Below, one piece after another: positions 33,682-43,043 of a stretch of DNA of 64,000 nucleotides. Position 1 is the stretch's first letter. Every line of letters begins with the position of its first letter. Under the pieces are notes generated by a model, which worked only from the letters and a program-made list of their open reading frames with translations, did no database searches and was not told where the DNA came from. The DNA lies in the NCBI RefSeq assembly GCF_000747525.1, contig NZ_CP009278.1:2604001-2668000 (forward strand). Reading direction: 5' to 3'. The DNA is from Sphingobacterium sp. ML3W (lineage in GTDB: Bacteria > Bacteroidota > Bacteroidia > Sphingobacteriales > Sphingobacteriaceae). A program made the translations under genes and the position numbers.

Positions 33682-34848
33682 TTAATTTTTTTGTTTAAAT
33701 TCTTGGATAAAATCCCAATTTGGGGTCAAGCCCAATCCAGGGGCTGTTGGAGCTTCTATGACACCATTTGTAACTGTAATATGCTCTTTGACCAGGTCGT
33801 ACATCATCGGATTTCCACCAAGAGAAAACTCAATGATGGTGGCTGCTGGTGAAGCGAATGCAACATGGAGTCCGGCCATAAATGAAAAAGCAGACCCCCA
33901 ACAGTGCGGCGCTAATTCTAGCTGATGGATACTAGCTAGATGACCAACACGCATCGTTTCGGAAATACCGCCAATAATTGCGGCATCGGGCTGCATCACA
34001 TCCAAAGCTCTAACTTCTAGCAGATCGCGCATATCAAAACTGGTGAATTCACTTTCCCCTGCTGCAATAGGGATGGAGGAGGAAGCTCTTACTTCAGCAG
34101 TTCCATGTCTGTTGTCAGGACTGATTGGTTCTTCAAACCAGTAGAGGTTGCAGTCTTCCACACCGCGACAAAATTGCTTTGCTTCAGGAACACTAAAGGT
34201 GCCATGGGCATCAGCCATGAGTTTAATGTGTGGACCTAAAGCTTCTCTTGCGGCTTTTACGCGATTAATACTGTTTTGAACGGTCTGATCCATTACTCCA
34301 ACACGCATTTTAACGGCTTGAAATCCCTTAGCCACATAACCATTCAACTGTTCACCGATATGTGCTACATCTGCCCAGCCACCACTTGCATAGGCAGGCA
34401 TCTGCTGGCGGCAGGCACCACCCAATATATCCATAACGGGAACGCCCAATACCTTACCTTTCAAATCCCATAGCGCCGTGTCGATGCCGCTCATTGCTGA
34501 GATGGTCAAACCTCTTCGGCCAAGGATAGGAAATCTTCGACCTCTTGTAAGGGCATAATGATCGCGTGTGCCATTGTACATTTCTTCCCAAAGACGATTG
34601 ATGTTTTTAGCATCTTTACCTATCAATATAGGTTTTAGTTCGTTTTCGATACACGAGACAATCGATGCACAAACGCCAGAAGATCCAACTGCTGCTTTTG
34701 CCTCACCAAAGCCTTGAAGACCATCTTCGGTGGTGATGACAACCAATGTCATGTCAAAATTGGTCAGTAGACCATAGTCAGAAAAGTGTTGTTTTTCTTT
34801 GGGGATTGGACATCGTAGCCAAAATGCTTCTACGTTCGTTATTTTCAT
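33682..34848 (-). CDS. Enolase-superfamily acid-sugar dehydratase
   Basis: 388 aa, mandelate racemase/muconate lactonizing family. An N-terminal capping domain is followed by a barrel with KMR (Lys180, Arg182), metal ligands Asp213, Glu239 and Glu265, and the general acid/base His315 in PHCWG. These residues fit the MR subgroup, whose members dehydrate aldonic acids such as gluconate, galactonate or arabinonate to 2-keto-3-deoxy acids. Substrate cannot be named. Genes downstream encode the VOC protein and, after a repeat element, the hydroxyacid dehydrogenase. Confidence 0.88.
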   Translation of the reverse strand: MKITNVEAFWLRCPIPKEKQHFSDYGLLTNFDMTLVVITTEDGLQGFGEAKAAVGSSGVCASIVSCIENELKPILIGKDAKNINRLWEEMYNGTRDHYALTRGRRFPILGRRGLTISAMSGIDTALWDLKGKVLGVPVMDILGGACRQQMPAYASGGWADVAHIGEQLNGYVAKGFQAVKMRVGVMDQTVQNSINRVKAAREALGPHIKLMADAHGTFSVPEAKQFCRGVEDCNLYWFEEPISPDNRHGTAEVRASSSIPIAAGESEFTSFDMRDLLEVRALDVMQPDAAIIGGISETMRVGHLASIHQLELAPHCWGSAFSFMAGLHVAFASPAATIIEFSLGGNPMMYDLVKEHITVTNGVIEAPTAPGLGLTPNWDFIQEFKQKN

Positions 34849-34921
34849 TATTATAATTTGTTTAATAGTGGAAATGAAACTATTATAAGCCTGTTATTGC
34901 ATGTTTTGTCATGTGATTTAC

Positions 34922-34939
34922 GCTCATGATGGTTTCATT
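34922..34939 (-). repeat. Second copy of the 18-bp element
   Basis: GCTCATGATGGTTTCATT, identical to 33115-33132. It lies 74-91 bp upstream of the dehydratase start at 34848, in the same orientation relative to the gene as the other copy. Flanking bases also show some similarity (GTAAAT and ATTTAC). Confidence 0.6.
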
Positions 34940-35051
34940 ATTGTAAATTGTTTTATAAGGGTATGACGTCACCTACGAAGGTTTGAGTTGTATGACCACC
35001 TATTTCGCAGTTTCTGAGTTTAAAGACGGTTGTACTGGTTTCCGACATCGG

Positions 35052-35939
35052 TTATTTAATAAATGGGGATAGGGTTTCGATTGATTTTCTAGTCAGCATG
35101 GTGTAGAATTCTTCGGACACGGATGCGCTACCATGGTCTTCTAAAAATTTCTTTTGCTCTGGAGAAAGGTCTTTCGGATTTTCATCAATCGAATTGGGGT
35201 GGGGATTGGCTGGTGTGCGATCTAGAGGTGCGCAGAATTCAACCGAAAGAACTTCATCATAACCGATATGGTCCAATGTTTCGATTATTTTATTCCAATG
35301 GAGTGTACCCATCCCTGGCGCCATTCTGTTATTGTCTGCGACATGAAATCCAACAAGTTTTCCCTTGGCTCTTATAATGGCTTGATAGAGGTCGTCCTCT
35401 TCAATATTCATATGAAAAGTATCTAGGCAGACGCCACAGTTAGGACCTACAGCTGCTGCTAAAGCCAATGCTTGATCGCCTCTATTGATAAAATGGGTTT
35501 CAAATCGGTTGATCGGTTCTATTCCAATCAATATGCCCGACGATTCGGTATAAGCATATACTTCTTGGAGCGATTCTACGGCCCATCGCCATTCTTCTTC
35601 AGGTCTACCGTCGGGTATGATTTTACCTACAGTACCGGGTACGACAGAAATCATGTGACCATCCAGTTCTTTCACCATGCGTGCAACATCCTTTACATAC
35701 CGTACAGATTTTGCACGTTGAGCCTCATCTTTAGCAAGTAAATTACGATCTTCTAGCATTAAGGTTACAGATCCCCAGCAGGAAAGGCCGTATTCTTTTA
35801 ATAGCTTTCTGACGTGTTTAGTGTCATAATGCTCTGGACTACCAGCAATTTCAATTTTGGTATAGCCTAAACTGGAAGCTCTGCGAATCGTGGTTTCTAT
35901 TGTTTCGGCTCGCATCCAGTTGTGTATCGAAAGTTCCAT
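35052..35939 (-). CDS. Sugar phosphate isomerase/epimerase (xylose isomerase-like TIM barrel)
   Basis: 295 aa. A TIM-barrel family member with the usual metal-binding pattern: Glu in GIEPINRFETHF, Asp/His in CLDTFHMN, the HVADNNR segment, and Glu in VLSVEFCAP. These enzymes epimerise or isomerise keto-sugars or inositol-type compounds. Its place beside ThuA, a sugar-oxidising propeller protein and a dehydratase fits 3-keto-sugar or sugar-acid breakdown, but the exact reaction is inferred. Divided from the ThuA gene by 50 bp. Confidence 0.85.
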   Translation of the reverse strand: MELSIHNWMRAETIETTIRRASSLGYTKIEIAGSPEHYDTKHVRKLLKEYGLSCWGSVTLMLEDRNLLAKDEAQRAKSVRYVKDVARMVKELDGHMISVVPGTVGKIIPDGRPEEEWRWAVESLQEVYAYTESSGILIGIEPINRFETHFINRGDQALALAAAVGPNCGVCLDTFHMNIEEDDLYQAIIRAKGKLVGFHVADNNRMAPGMGTLHWNKIIETLDHIGYDEVLSVEFCAPLDRTPANPHPNSIDENPKDLSPEQKKFLEDHGSASVSEEFYTMLTRKSIETLSPFIK

Positions 35940-35989
35940 AATGTGTTTAATGAAATATGTTTGAAATAGTACGAATTGATTTGAAGTTA

Positions 35990-36859
35990 TTATTGTCTAT
36001 ATGGAACTTGAATATCCACTTTCCCAGCCCATTTTTTAGGGGTCGGTTTTCCTACTGCCCAGTGCATAGCATTGATGAGTAAGCGTTGAAAACTTTCGTC
36101 TTGAAAATCATCAGGATGACCAAGTGTCGTCGTAAAAACTTTGCCTCCTGCTGCGGTTTTCCATGTCCATGCAACGGGGTTTTCGACGGCTTTTTTATCG
36201 GGATCTACCGCTGTTCCCATCAGAAGCCAAGTCGCTCCTTTTGAAGGATAGTCAGGCACGATATGGTATAACCAAGAACGGACATGGAAGGCTGGTTTTA
36301 CACCAGTAAGAATGGGATTGTTACGCTCGGCAGGTATGATAGCGACATCTGTACTGGACTCATGTCCATAATGAGTATGTCCACCTTTGCCCCATCCACC
36401 AGGAGCCCCTAATGCAAATTCTCCAAACGTATTCCATTTTTCTAGTGGATGCCCTTTGGGATAATTGAAGGCATGAGTACTTGTTCTGAATCCGATTACA
36501 GGCTTTCCTGATTTCAAGTAGTCATCAATGAATTTTACTTGATCAGCAGGTAAACGTCTCCAACGTAGGTAGAATACGGCGAGATCTGCATCTTTTAGCG
36601 CTTCCAATCCTGGAATGTTCTCTTCGGAATTATGGTCAGGGCTAGCTTTTAAAACAAGGGTACGCATGCCATAATTCTTTTCCAGTTCTGCCGCTATAAG
36701 AGGTAGGGTTTCTTCACCGCTATATTCGTGATCTCCTGTGACGAATACGATAAGCGGTTTTTTTGACTGCTTTTTTTGACTTTGTGCAGCAGATGTGAAT
36801 ACGGTTAATAGTAATATGCCTATCGTAAATAAACATAAAACGCTTTTAAGGTGTTTCAT
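35990..36859 (-). CDS. Exported ThuA-domain protein
   Basis: About 289 aa from the ATG at 36859; this start opens a proper signal (MKHLKSVLCLFTIGILLLTV then FTSAAQ), unlike a 15-residue upstream extension. The ThuA-like class I glutamine amidotransferase fold shows LIVFVTGDHEYSGEE, VIGFRTSTHAF and GHPDDFQDESF. ThuA proteins take part in trehalose/sucrose-type and 3-keto-glycoside metabolism and are often found with sugar isomerases. A periplasmic role in sugar-derivative processing is inferred. Confidence 0.85.
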   Translation of the reverse strand: MKHLKSVLCLFTIGILLLTVFTSAAQSQKKQSKKPLIVFVTGDHEYSGEETLPLIAAELEKNYGMRTLVLKASPDHNSEENIPGLEALKDADLAVFYLRWRRLPADQVKFIDDYLKSGKPVIGFRTSTHAFNYPKGHPLEKWNTFGEFALGAPGGWGKGGHTHYGHESSTDVAIIPAERNNPILTGVKPAFHVRSWLYHIVPDYPSKGATWLLMGTAVDPDKKAVENPVAWTWKTAAGGKVFTTTLGHPDDFQDESFQRLLINAMHWAVGKPTPKKWAGKVDIQVPYRQ

Positions 36860-37206
36860 TATGGTTTTATAATTTGGTTTGATTACTAGCGCGAATAAAC
36901 ACAACGTGGTATAGGAACCATTTTGTTTATAGGTTTAGTTTTACCCAAATATATAAATTTTTAAGCAAAAAACAAGTGGGTTTACAACCAGTTTTGAAGC
37001 AATTTTCTACTTTTTGCGATTCTTATGCCTGGGAGATTTAGAGAGGCGCTGTAAATAATGGTTTGGTGAGATGATCAAATATTGATGCTGTGGGAACTTA
37101 AATAAAAGATCCTATTATCGAACAGATCAACAGAACTAAAGATACTTCATTGTTTCTTATTTCCTGTTGATCTGATATTTTATATTCGTTGACGGAAGTA
37201 TCATAA
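36860..37206. other. Intergenic, one inverted repeat
   Basis: About 350 bp between the ThuA gene start and the end of the MFS gene. The one feature is an 11-bp inverted repeat CAGATCAACAG (37123-37133) with CTGTTGATCTG (37164-37174), without a T tract; it may end the MFS transcript weakly or be an operator. No gene seen. Confidence 0.4.
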
Positions 37207-37262
37207 CACAACTACTTATGTTTAAATTGCTTCAAATAGCAGTTTAAGCATAAGTAGTTGTG
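37207..37262 (-). other. 24-bp hairpin overlapping the MFS stop codon
   Basis: The arms 37207-37230 and 37239-37262 pair over 24 positions with only two non-Watson-Crick positions and an 8-nt loop. It covers the last codons of the MFS gene and its stop (37244-37246) and has no T tract on either strand. Confidence 0.6.
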
Positions 37263-38455
37263 CTTTGTGAAATGAAACGATTGCCTAAATTTAGTGCTAT
37301 GAAGGCAACGACTGCACAGAAAGCCATAATACCTGCCATTGGTAAAGTTGATTGGCCTTGTATAAAACTAATCAATGCAGCAGCGCAGCCACCAACTGTC
37401 ATCTGCATAGCACCTAATAAACCAGAAGCATTTCCGGCATTGCCACTTAATGGCGCCAGAGCAAGTGCTGTTGTGTTCGGAAAAATAAAACCTTGGCAAA
37501 CTAAAAATAAAAACACGAGTAGTACGGTACTGATTAGATTCGTAAATCCAAAAAAAGCGAAACTGGCAAATAAAACGCCGATAATGCTTTGTGCTCCCGA
37601 GGCTACCAGGATTATTTTTTCATTTGAGAAGTATTTTAGCGCTATGTTATTCAATTGACTCGCACCGATCAAACCAATAGATATAAAAGCAAAGATCCAT
37701 CCAAATTGTGTTTCACTGACTTTGAAAAGTTCCATGAATACAAAAGGTGCTCCACCAATATAGGCATACAGTCCGGCATAAGATATAGCTCCTGTTAAAG
37801 CATAGGTTATAAAAAGGGGGTGCTTTAATATTTTTGCAAAGCTTCGGAGTATCGGTTTTGGTTTTAGTGAAATACTAGGGTCTGGTTGTTTGCTCTCGGG
37901 TAGATAGAAATAGGTACCTGCCAAAATAATCGATACGATGAAAATGAGTGCGAAAAATATGGCTCTCCATCCGAAATAAGCTGTGATATAGCCACCGATA
38001 GTAGGTGCCATAATAGGTGATACGGAAACGACAAGCATTAATGTAGAGAATATTTTGGCGCTATCTTTTACGGTAAAAAGATCCCGTACCATTGCTCTTG
38101 CTGCCACCATGCCGACGCAGCCTCCAACAGCTTGTAAAAATCTAAAAAGAATTAAGCTTGATACGGTGGGTGCAAAAGCACAACCAACAGAAGCTAAGAA
38201 AAATAGACAAAGTCCTGCATATAATGGTTTTTTTCTACCGTAACGATCTAATAAAGGTCCGTAAAGCATTTGACCTGCAGAAATGCCAATAAAAAAGCTG
38301 GAAAGTGAAAGCGTAACTTCAGATACTGTCGTTCCTAAACTTTTGGCAATTGCTGGAAAAGCGGGGAGGTACATGTCTATTGAAAGCGGGCCTATGGCAG
38401 TCAATAGACCCATTATTAGAATGATTTTTAAATCTACTTTTTTGTTATTCGTCAT
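37244..38455 (-). CDS. MFS multidrug efflux pump, Bcr/CflA type
   Basis: 403 aa with about 12 membrane segments. Drug:H+ antiporter (12-TMS) signatures are visible: SIDMYLPAFPAIAKSLG near the start, QMLYGPLLDRYGRKKPLYAG in the loop after TM2, and GCVGMVAARAMVRDLF in TM4-5. This matches Bcr/CflA-type exporters of bicyclomycin, chloramphenicol and other small molecules. Single gene. Its 3' end lies in a long hairpin. Confidence 0.88.
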   Translation of the reverse strand: MTNNKKVDLKIILIMGLLTAIGPLSIDMYLPAFPAIAKSLGTTVSEVTLSLSSFFIGISAGQMLYGPLLDRYGRKKPLYAGLCLFFLASVGCAFAPTVSSLILFRFLQAVGGCVGMVAARAMVRDLFTVKDSAKIFSTLMLVVSVSPIMAPTIGGYITAYFGWRAIFFALIFIVSIILAGTYFYLPESKQPDPSISLKPKPILRSFAKILKHPLFITYALTGAISYAGLYAYIGGAPFVFMELFKVSETQFGWIFAFISIGLIGASQLNNIALKYFSNEKIILVASGAQSIIGVLFASFAFFGFTNLISTVLLVFLFLVCQGFIFPNTTALALAPLSGNAGNASGLLGAMQMTVGGCAAALISFIQGQSTLPMAGIMAFCAVVAFIALNLGNRFISQSTTTYA

Positions 38456-38613
38456 GGAATGTGTAAATATGCACTATTTTAATACCTATTTTATAACAAA
38501 AGGAAGAATAGCACTGGCATATGGACTTAAGTTTTATAAGAATAATGGAGCTACAAACTGAAAACATGTTCTAATTGTAGCAATACGATAAATGCGAAAA
38601 ATTAAGAACCTGA

Positions 38614-38763
38614 GGATTATTGAATACTTTGGATATTTCACCGTTGTATTTCAGGTCGTTTCTACTATTCGGAAGTTTGAATGTTAGAAAAAAGGAATTG
38701 TCATTCTCTTACTCTGAAAAAGAGGATAAGCGTATCGTTGACTTATATAAAAAGATTGCATGA
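38614..38763 (+). pseudogene. Possible gene remnant in intergenic DNA
   Basis: A 49-codon open stretch (after a TGA at 38611) ends at the TGA 38761. It has a protein-like composition at its end (SFSYSEKEDKRIVDLYKKIA) but no ATG. It lies in the 390-bp gap between the MFS gene and a hypothetical gene. It may be the tail of a lost gene; chance is also possible. Confidence 0.2.
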
Positions 38764-38810
38764 TCGGTAGATGTACTGTGGAATGGATAGATTGACCAGC
38801 ATGATGCATA

Positions 38811-38840
38811 TCCCTGTTCGGAAGATTTTCTGAACAGGGA
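38811..38840 (-). terminator. Hairpin after the 105-aa gene
   Basis: TCCCTGTTC (38811-38819) pairs with GAACAGGGA (38832-38840), 6 nt after the stop at 38847 on the minus strand. It lacks a T tract, so it is a weak terminator candidate. Confidence 0.35.
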
Positions 38841-38846
38841 ATTCAT

Positions 38847-39164
38847 TTAAGCAATACTTAATGTTGCTGTGATTGTCTTTGCGATAGCATCCAGTAGCGT
38901 GTCTTTGTATTCCATGAAATGGATTTGACGATCTACCTCTTCCGCGACTTTAAGAGCTGTCTTGCACTTCTTCACTTCTTGAAGTTCTGTCGTGTACAGT
39001 TCATTGAATGTTGCCGTATCTTTATTCTTTAGTATCCTTATCGTATGTGAATATTGTTCAAATATATCTGTAATGATTGCTAAATTTGCACTATCAAAGT
39101 GTTGAAGTGAAACTGTTTTTTCAGAAAGCTTCTCGAGCTTTTTTCTTTCTTTTGCGTAACCCAT
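38847..39164 (-). CDS. Hypothetical helical protein, 105 aa
   Basis: All-helical, charged and soluble (KERKKLEKLSEKTVSLQHF, TTELQEVKKCKTALKVAEEV). No signal peptide. Could form a coiled-coil or small helical bundle. The nearest gene on the other side is the Cys-rich protein at 39370, on the opposite strand and separated by a 200-bp gap. Family unrecognised. Confidence 0.55.
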   Translation of the reverse strand: MGYAKERKKLEKLSEKTVSLQHFDSANLAIITDIFEQYSHTIRILKNKDTATFNELYTTELQEVKKCKTALKVAEEVDRQIHFMEYKDTLLDAIAKTITATLSIA

Positions 39165-39314
39165 AATTCTTGCGAAGGTACAGTTTTTTCAATTGTTATC
39201 AACAATTGCGCTAGATCATTTTTTCATATCCTATCTGATTTTACGGAGTGACTATATCAAATTCATATTTTGAGAGGCTATTTTTTACTAACCTGGATAT
39301 ATTTAGAAATGACC

Positions 39315-39345
39315 TTTGTTTGAATAGATAAAAAAACTATTTTTG
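39315..39345 (+). promoter_or_regulatory. Consensus promoter of the Cys/His-rich SusCD operon
   Basis: TTTG at 39315-39318 and TATTTTTG at 39338-39345 are separated by 19 bp, fully matching the Bacteroidota consensus. Transcription should start near 39352, just before the ATG at 39370. Confidence 0.7.
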
Positions 39346-39369
39346 TGGTACTCTTAATTGGGATAACGA

Positions 39370-39738
39370 ATGAATTTTGGGAAAATTTTTATTTTAACAA
39401 TGGTGATGGTCTTTCTAACGAAACCATTCGTTCCCATCTTCTTTTATGTTGCCAATGTGGATTACATCAAGGAATATTTTTGTATAAACAAAGATAAACC
39501 CATGCTTCATTGTGATGGTACCTGTTTCTTAGCGAAAAAAATTGCGGAAGCAAAAAAGAAAGAACAATCCGACCGCCAGGTAGTAGACACTACCATGTTA
39601 CAAGTAGATTGGATTTATAGCTTTCAACTTCAATTTAATGGTCCTATAGTAGCGCAATTGACGCAGACAGATTACATCTCGACTCCGTATCATAATATAT
39701 ATTTGGCAAATCCGTTTCGTCCACCGAAAACGGCATAA
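39370..39738 (+). CDS. Small Cys/His-rich membrane-anchored protein
   Basis: 122 aa. One N-terminal membrane segment (about 5-30, KIFILTMVMVFLTKPFVPIF) is followed by CINKDKPMLHCDGTC, giving Cys38, His47, Cys48 and Cys52, a likely metal site, and a Lys/Glu-rich helix. It precedes SusC, SusD and a lipoprotein with a His cluster and CxCC motif on the same strand. Inference: periplasmic metal binding, perhaps copper, linked to uptake. Family not certain. Confidence 0.65.
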   Translation: MNFGKIFILTMVMVFLTKPFVPIFFYVANVDYIKEYFCINKDKPMLHCDGTCFLAKKIAEAKKKEQSDRQVVDTTMLQVDWIYSFQLQFNGPIVAQLTQTDYISTPYHNIYLANPFRPPKTA

Positions 39739-39914
39739 ATTTCTTAAGTCATAGTGAAGTGCTACGCTGCTTCATGTTGGTAGCTTACGGCTACCATCTT
39801 AATCTTACATCAATTTTCTAACAATTGGTTGGTTTATCGTATTCGAATACTCCGTATGTTATTATTATAATTTACGGAACAACCGGATGGACTATATCAA
39901 TATTATAAGTCATT

Positions 39915-42900
39915 ATGCCGTTATCAAAATGTCCATTTGGACTATTTTATATACTCGGTTTGGTCATTGCTTTGCAAGTGACCAATGTCCGGGTATCATT
40001 TGCAAAGCAATATCTTAGAAAAATTGCTAATAATCAGGTTAATATAAAGGGAGTTGTGCAGGATTCGAGAGGAAATCCAATAGCTCATGTTACGGTACAG
40101 GAAATAGGAACCACTAATCGCACCCAAACCGATAATCTAGGTAGGTTTTTCATGAATATACAGCGTAATCCCATGTTACAATTTTCCATGTTGGGGTTTA
40201 AGCAGCAGGTCATTCAACTCGGTCCGAGGCAAGAGATTGTCGTTGTTATGGATGAAGCACCAAGTGTAATGGAGGAGGTGCTCGTGACTGCTTATGGCAA
40301 TACCAATCAAAGGAGTTTTACAGGTTCGTTGCAGCAAGTAAAGGAACAGGATCTGACCAAAACCGCAGCTGCTAGTTTTGAAACATCACTGCAAGGCACT
40401 GTGACAGGTGTAAATATATACACAACTGGACAGCCAGGTGCTAGTTCGAGTGTGCAGATTAGGGGAATAGGTTCTATAAATGGGCTTCGAGAACCTCTAT
40501 ATGTATTGGACGGAGTTGTGATGAACAGTGATAATAATTCGAGAATTGGTGGTAATGGTACTGTTAATCAAATCAATCCTTTAGCTTCCATCAATACGAA
40601 TGATATCGAAAGCATCTCGGTATTGAAGGATGCTGCTGCAGCATCCTTATATGGTTCTCGAGCTGCCAATGGTGTCATCATCATTACGACTAAAAGGGGA
40701 CAAAGGGGAGGGACGATGCTTAATGTGCTTGCTCAAAGTGGATTGTTGACCAATCTAACACAAGAAAAAACAATATCAAATAAAGATTTTAAACAACTTT
40801 GGCAATTAGGACAGGTGAATCAATATATTCAAAATAAGGAGAATGCTGATTATGTTAAGATCTATAATAATCCGCAACTCTTGCAAAAATATCAATCACT
40901 AGCGAATAAGGACTATCAATCTATTTATGGTACTCATGATGCTAATTCGGATTGGTTAGATGCGATTTATAGAACTGGAAGTACGCAACACTATGCGCTA
41001 TCAGCTAGTGGTGGAGCTGAATCGACTGTTTTTTATCTGTCTGGTGAATACCTCAAACAAAATGGTACGATTATTAAATCGGATCTTGAACGTAAATCTG
41101 GTCGATTGAATCTGGAAAATAAAGCTAAGTCATGGCTAAATCTAGGTGCAAATCTATCCGTGGCTCAAACGGGTCGCAACAGTGGTCAATATGATTCGGA
41201 ATATGTAGGCGGTTTGAATCCTTTATTCATGGCACGAGTATTACCTCAAGCTGCACCTATATACGACGGAAAGGGTTATATGGGCTTGGCAAACCTACCT
41301 AATGAAATCGAAAAAAATGCCAACCCCATTGGCGTAATCGAAGTTGGGAAATACGCTAACAAAGATGTCAGATTGAGAGGGTCTGCATACGCGGAATTCA
41401 TACTGCCATATGCAATCAAATTCAAGTCTACTTTGGGAATAGATCATCAGAGTTTAGAAGAGACGCTATATGACAATAAGGTCTTCGGAGCAGGCGGTGG
41501 TCAATGGAATGGTGCATTATATGTTGCCCAAGGTCAGCGATCTCAATTTACATCGTCCAATATTGTGACTTATCAGAAAAAGAGCAACATCCATGCTTTT
41601 GATGTTCTACTAGGTTTTGAGGCTCAAGAGTCAAATATGAAATCCATGAACAATTCAGGTTATGATATTTTGGACAACGAGCTGTTGTCTTCAAGTAGTA
41701 TTGGTACGTTATGGTCCTGGAATGGTCAATCTGAGAACTATTCGCTATTATCTTATTTCAGTCGGATGAATTATAGTATGTCTGATAAATATTTTGTTTC
41801 TGGAAGCATTCGTAGTGATGGATCGTCTCGTTTTGGTAAAGATTCTCGTTGGGGCAATTTTTGGTCCTTGTCAGGCGCTTGGTTGCTAAGTGAGGAAAAC
41901 TTTTTCAAACATACTGTATTTGATTATCTAAAACTAAGGACAAGCTATGGTACCAATGGAAATCTTCCACCTGCTTACTATGCGTCTTTAGCATTTTTTA
42001 CCACGGCAGGTAAAGCATATGCTTCAGAATCTGGCTTATCTTATGGACAATTAGCAAACCCAAATCTGTCTTGGGAGCTCAGCAAGAATGCAAATTTAGG
42101 ATTGGATGCACGACTCTTCAATACGATAGATCTAACCATCGAGTACTTTAATAAGAAAACCAGCAATTTATTATTGAACATACCCGTTTCCTCGACAACA
42201 GGATTCACCAGTCAACTACAGAATTATGGGGCAATGAAAAATACAGGATGGGAGTTTAGTGTAAGCTACCAGGCAATGGATAAAAGGGATTTTAAGTGGA
42301 ATACTCGAATAAATGCCACGGTGCTAAAAAATAAAATCACGAAGCTACCTTCTGATATTATTCCGACTTACAGTTCGACTAATGGTCAGCACCCCATCAT
42401 AATAAAAGAAGGTGAGAGTCTCAATTCTTTCTATTTAAGGGACTACGCTGGAGTAGATCCTACTAATGGATCTGCTATGTACTATAAATTGAAAAATGGA
42501 AAGAGAACTGGAGAAAAAACGACTGATGCAGAAGAAGCAGGATTTGGAATTTTTGGTCATGCTATTCAAAAGGTGCAAGGAGGATGGAGCAATCAATTTA
42601 AGTTCAAGAAAATTAGCTTGGACGTTTTGTTTACTTATGGAATAGGAGGAAAGGCGTATGACTGGACTGCATTTAAACGGGACGACGATGGTTTCCTACC
42701 ACAATATACCAGTACACAAGCGCAGTTGAACCCATGGACACCACTCAACCCCGATGCTGAGGTACCGATAAGGGTTAATGGTAATAACAGCTTTTCTAAT
42801 GATGTTTCTACCCGTCATTTATATAACGCAGATTATCTCAAACTTAGAAATGCTCGGTTGAGTTATCATATGGATGATTTGAGATTTTTAAAGGGTGCTA

Positions 42901-43040
42901 CCTGCTTCGTTCAAGGTGATAATCTATTGTTGTGGACGAAAATAGATGATTTTGATCCTGAGGCGATTACCAATGGAGTTAATCTATTCCAAACACCAAC
43001 ATCACGCAGTATCCTACTAGGCATTCAATTTAAGCTATAA
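39915..43040 (+). CDS. SusC/RagA-type TonB-dependent transporter
   Basis: 1041 aa. Signal region (about 10-30), CarboxypepD-reg-like domain (NQVNIKGVVQDSRGNPIAHV, about 41-110), TonB-box-like MEEVLVTAYGNTNQR and a plug with SVLKDAAAASLYGSRAANGV. The barrel ends LGIQFKL. It is followed after 3 bp by its SusD partner. With Cys/His-rich proteins before and after, a metal chelate is a possible cargo. Confidence 0.92.
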   Translation: MPLSKCPFGLFYILGLVIALQVTNVRVSFAKQYLRKIANNQVNIKGVVQDSRGNPIAHVTVQEIGTTNRTQTDNLGRFFMNIQRNPMLQFSMLGFKQQVIQLGPRQEIVVVMDEAPSVMEEVLVTAYGNTNQRSFTGSLQQVKEQDLTKTAAASFETSLQGTVTGVNIYTTGQPGASSSVQIRGIGSINGLREPLYVLDGVVMNSDNNSRIGGNGTVNQINPLASINTNDIESISVLKDAAAASLYGSRAANGVIIITTKRGQRGGTMLNVLAQSGLLTNLTQEKTISNKDFKQLWQLGQVNQYIQNKENADYVKIYNNPQLLQKYQSLANKDYQSIYGTHDANSDWLDAIYRTGSTQHYALSASGGAESTVFYLSGEYLKQNGTIIKSDLERKSGRLNLENKAKSWLNLGANLSVAQTGRNSGQYDSEYVGGLNPLFMARVLPQAAPIYDGKGYMGLANLPNEIEKNANPIGVIEVGKYANKDVRLRGSAYAEFILPYAIKFKSTLGIDHQSLEETLYDNKVFGAGGGQWNGALYVAQGQRSQFTSSNIVTYQKKSNIHAFDVLLGFEAQESNMKSMNNSGYDILDNELLSSSSIGTLWSWNGQSENYSLLSYFSRMNYSMSDKYFVSGSIRSDGSSRFGKDSRWGNFWSLSGAWLLSEENFFKHTVFDYLKLRTSYGTNGNLPPAYYASLAFFTTAGKAYASESGLSYGQLANPNLSWELSKNANLGLDARLFNTIDLTIEYFNKKTSNLLLNIPVSSTTGFTSQLQNYGAMKNTGWEFSVSYQAMDKRDFKWNTRINATVLKNKITKLPSDIIPTYSSTNGQHPIIIKEGESLNSFYLRDYAGVDPTNGSAMYYKLKNGKRTGEKTTDAEEAGFGIFGHAIQKVQGGWSNQFKFKKISLDVLFTYGIGGKAYDWTAFKRDDDGFLPQYTSTQAQLNPWTPLNPDAEVPIRVNGNNSFSNDVSTRHLYNADYLKLRNARLSYHMDDLRFLKGATCFVQGDNLLLWTKIDDFDPEAITNGVNLFQTPTSRSILLGIQFKL

Positions 43041-43043
43041 CAC

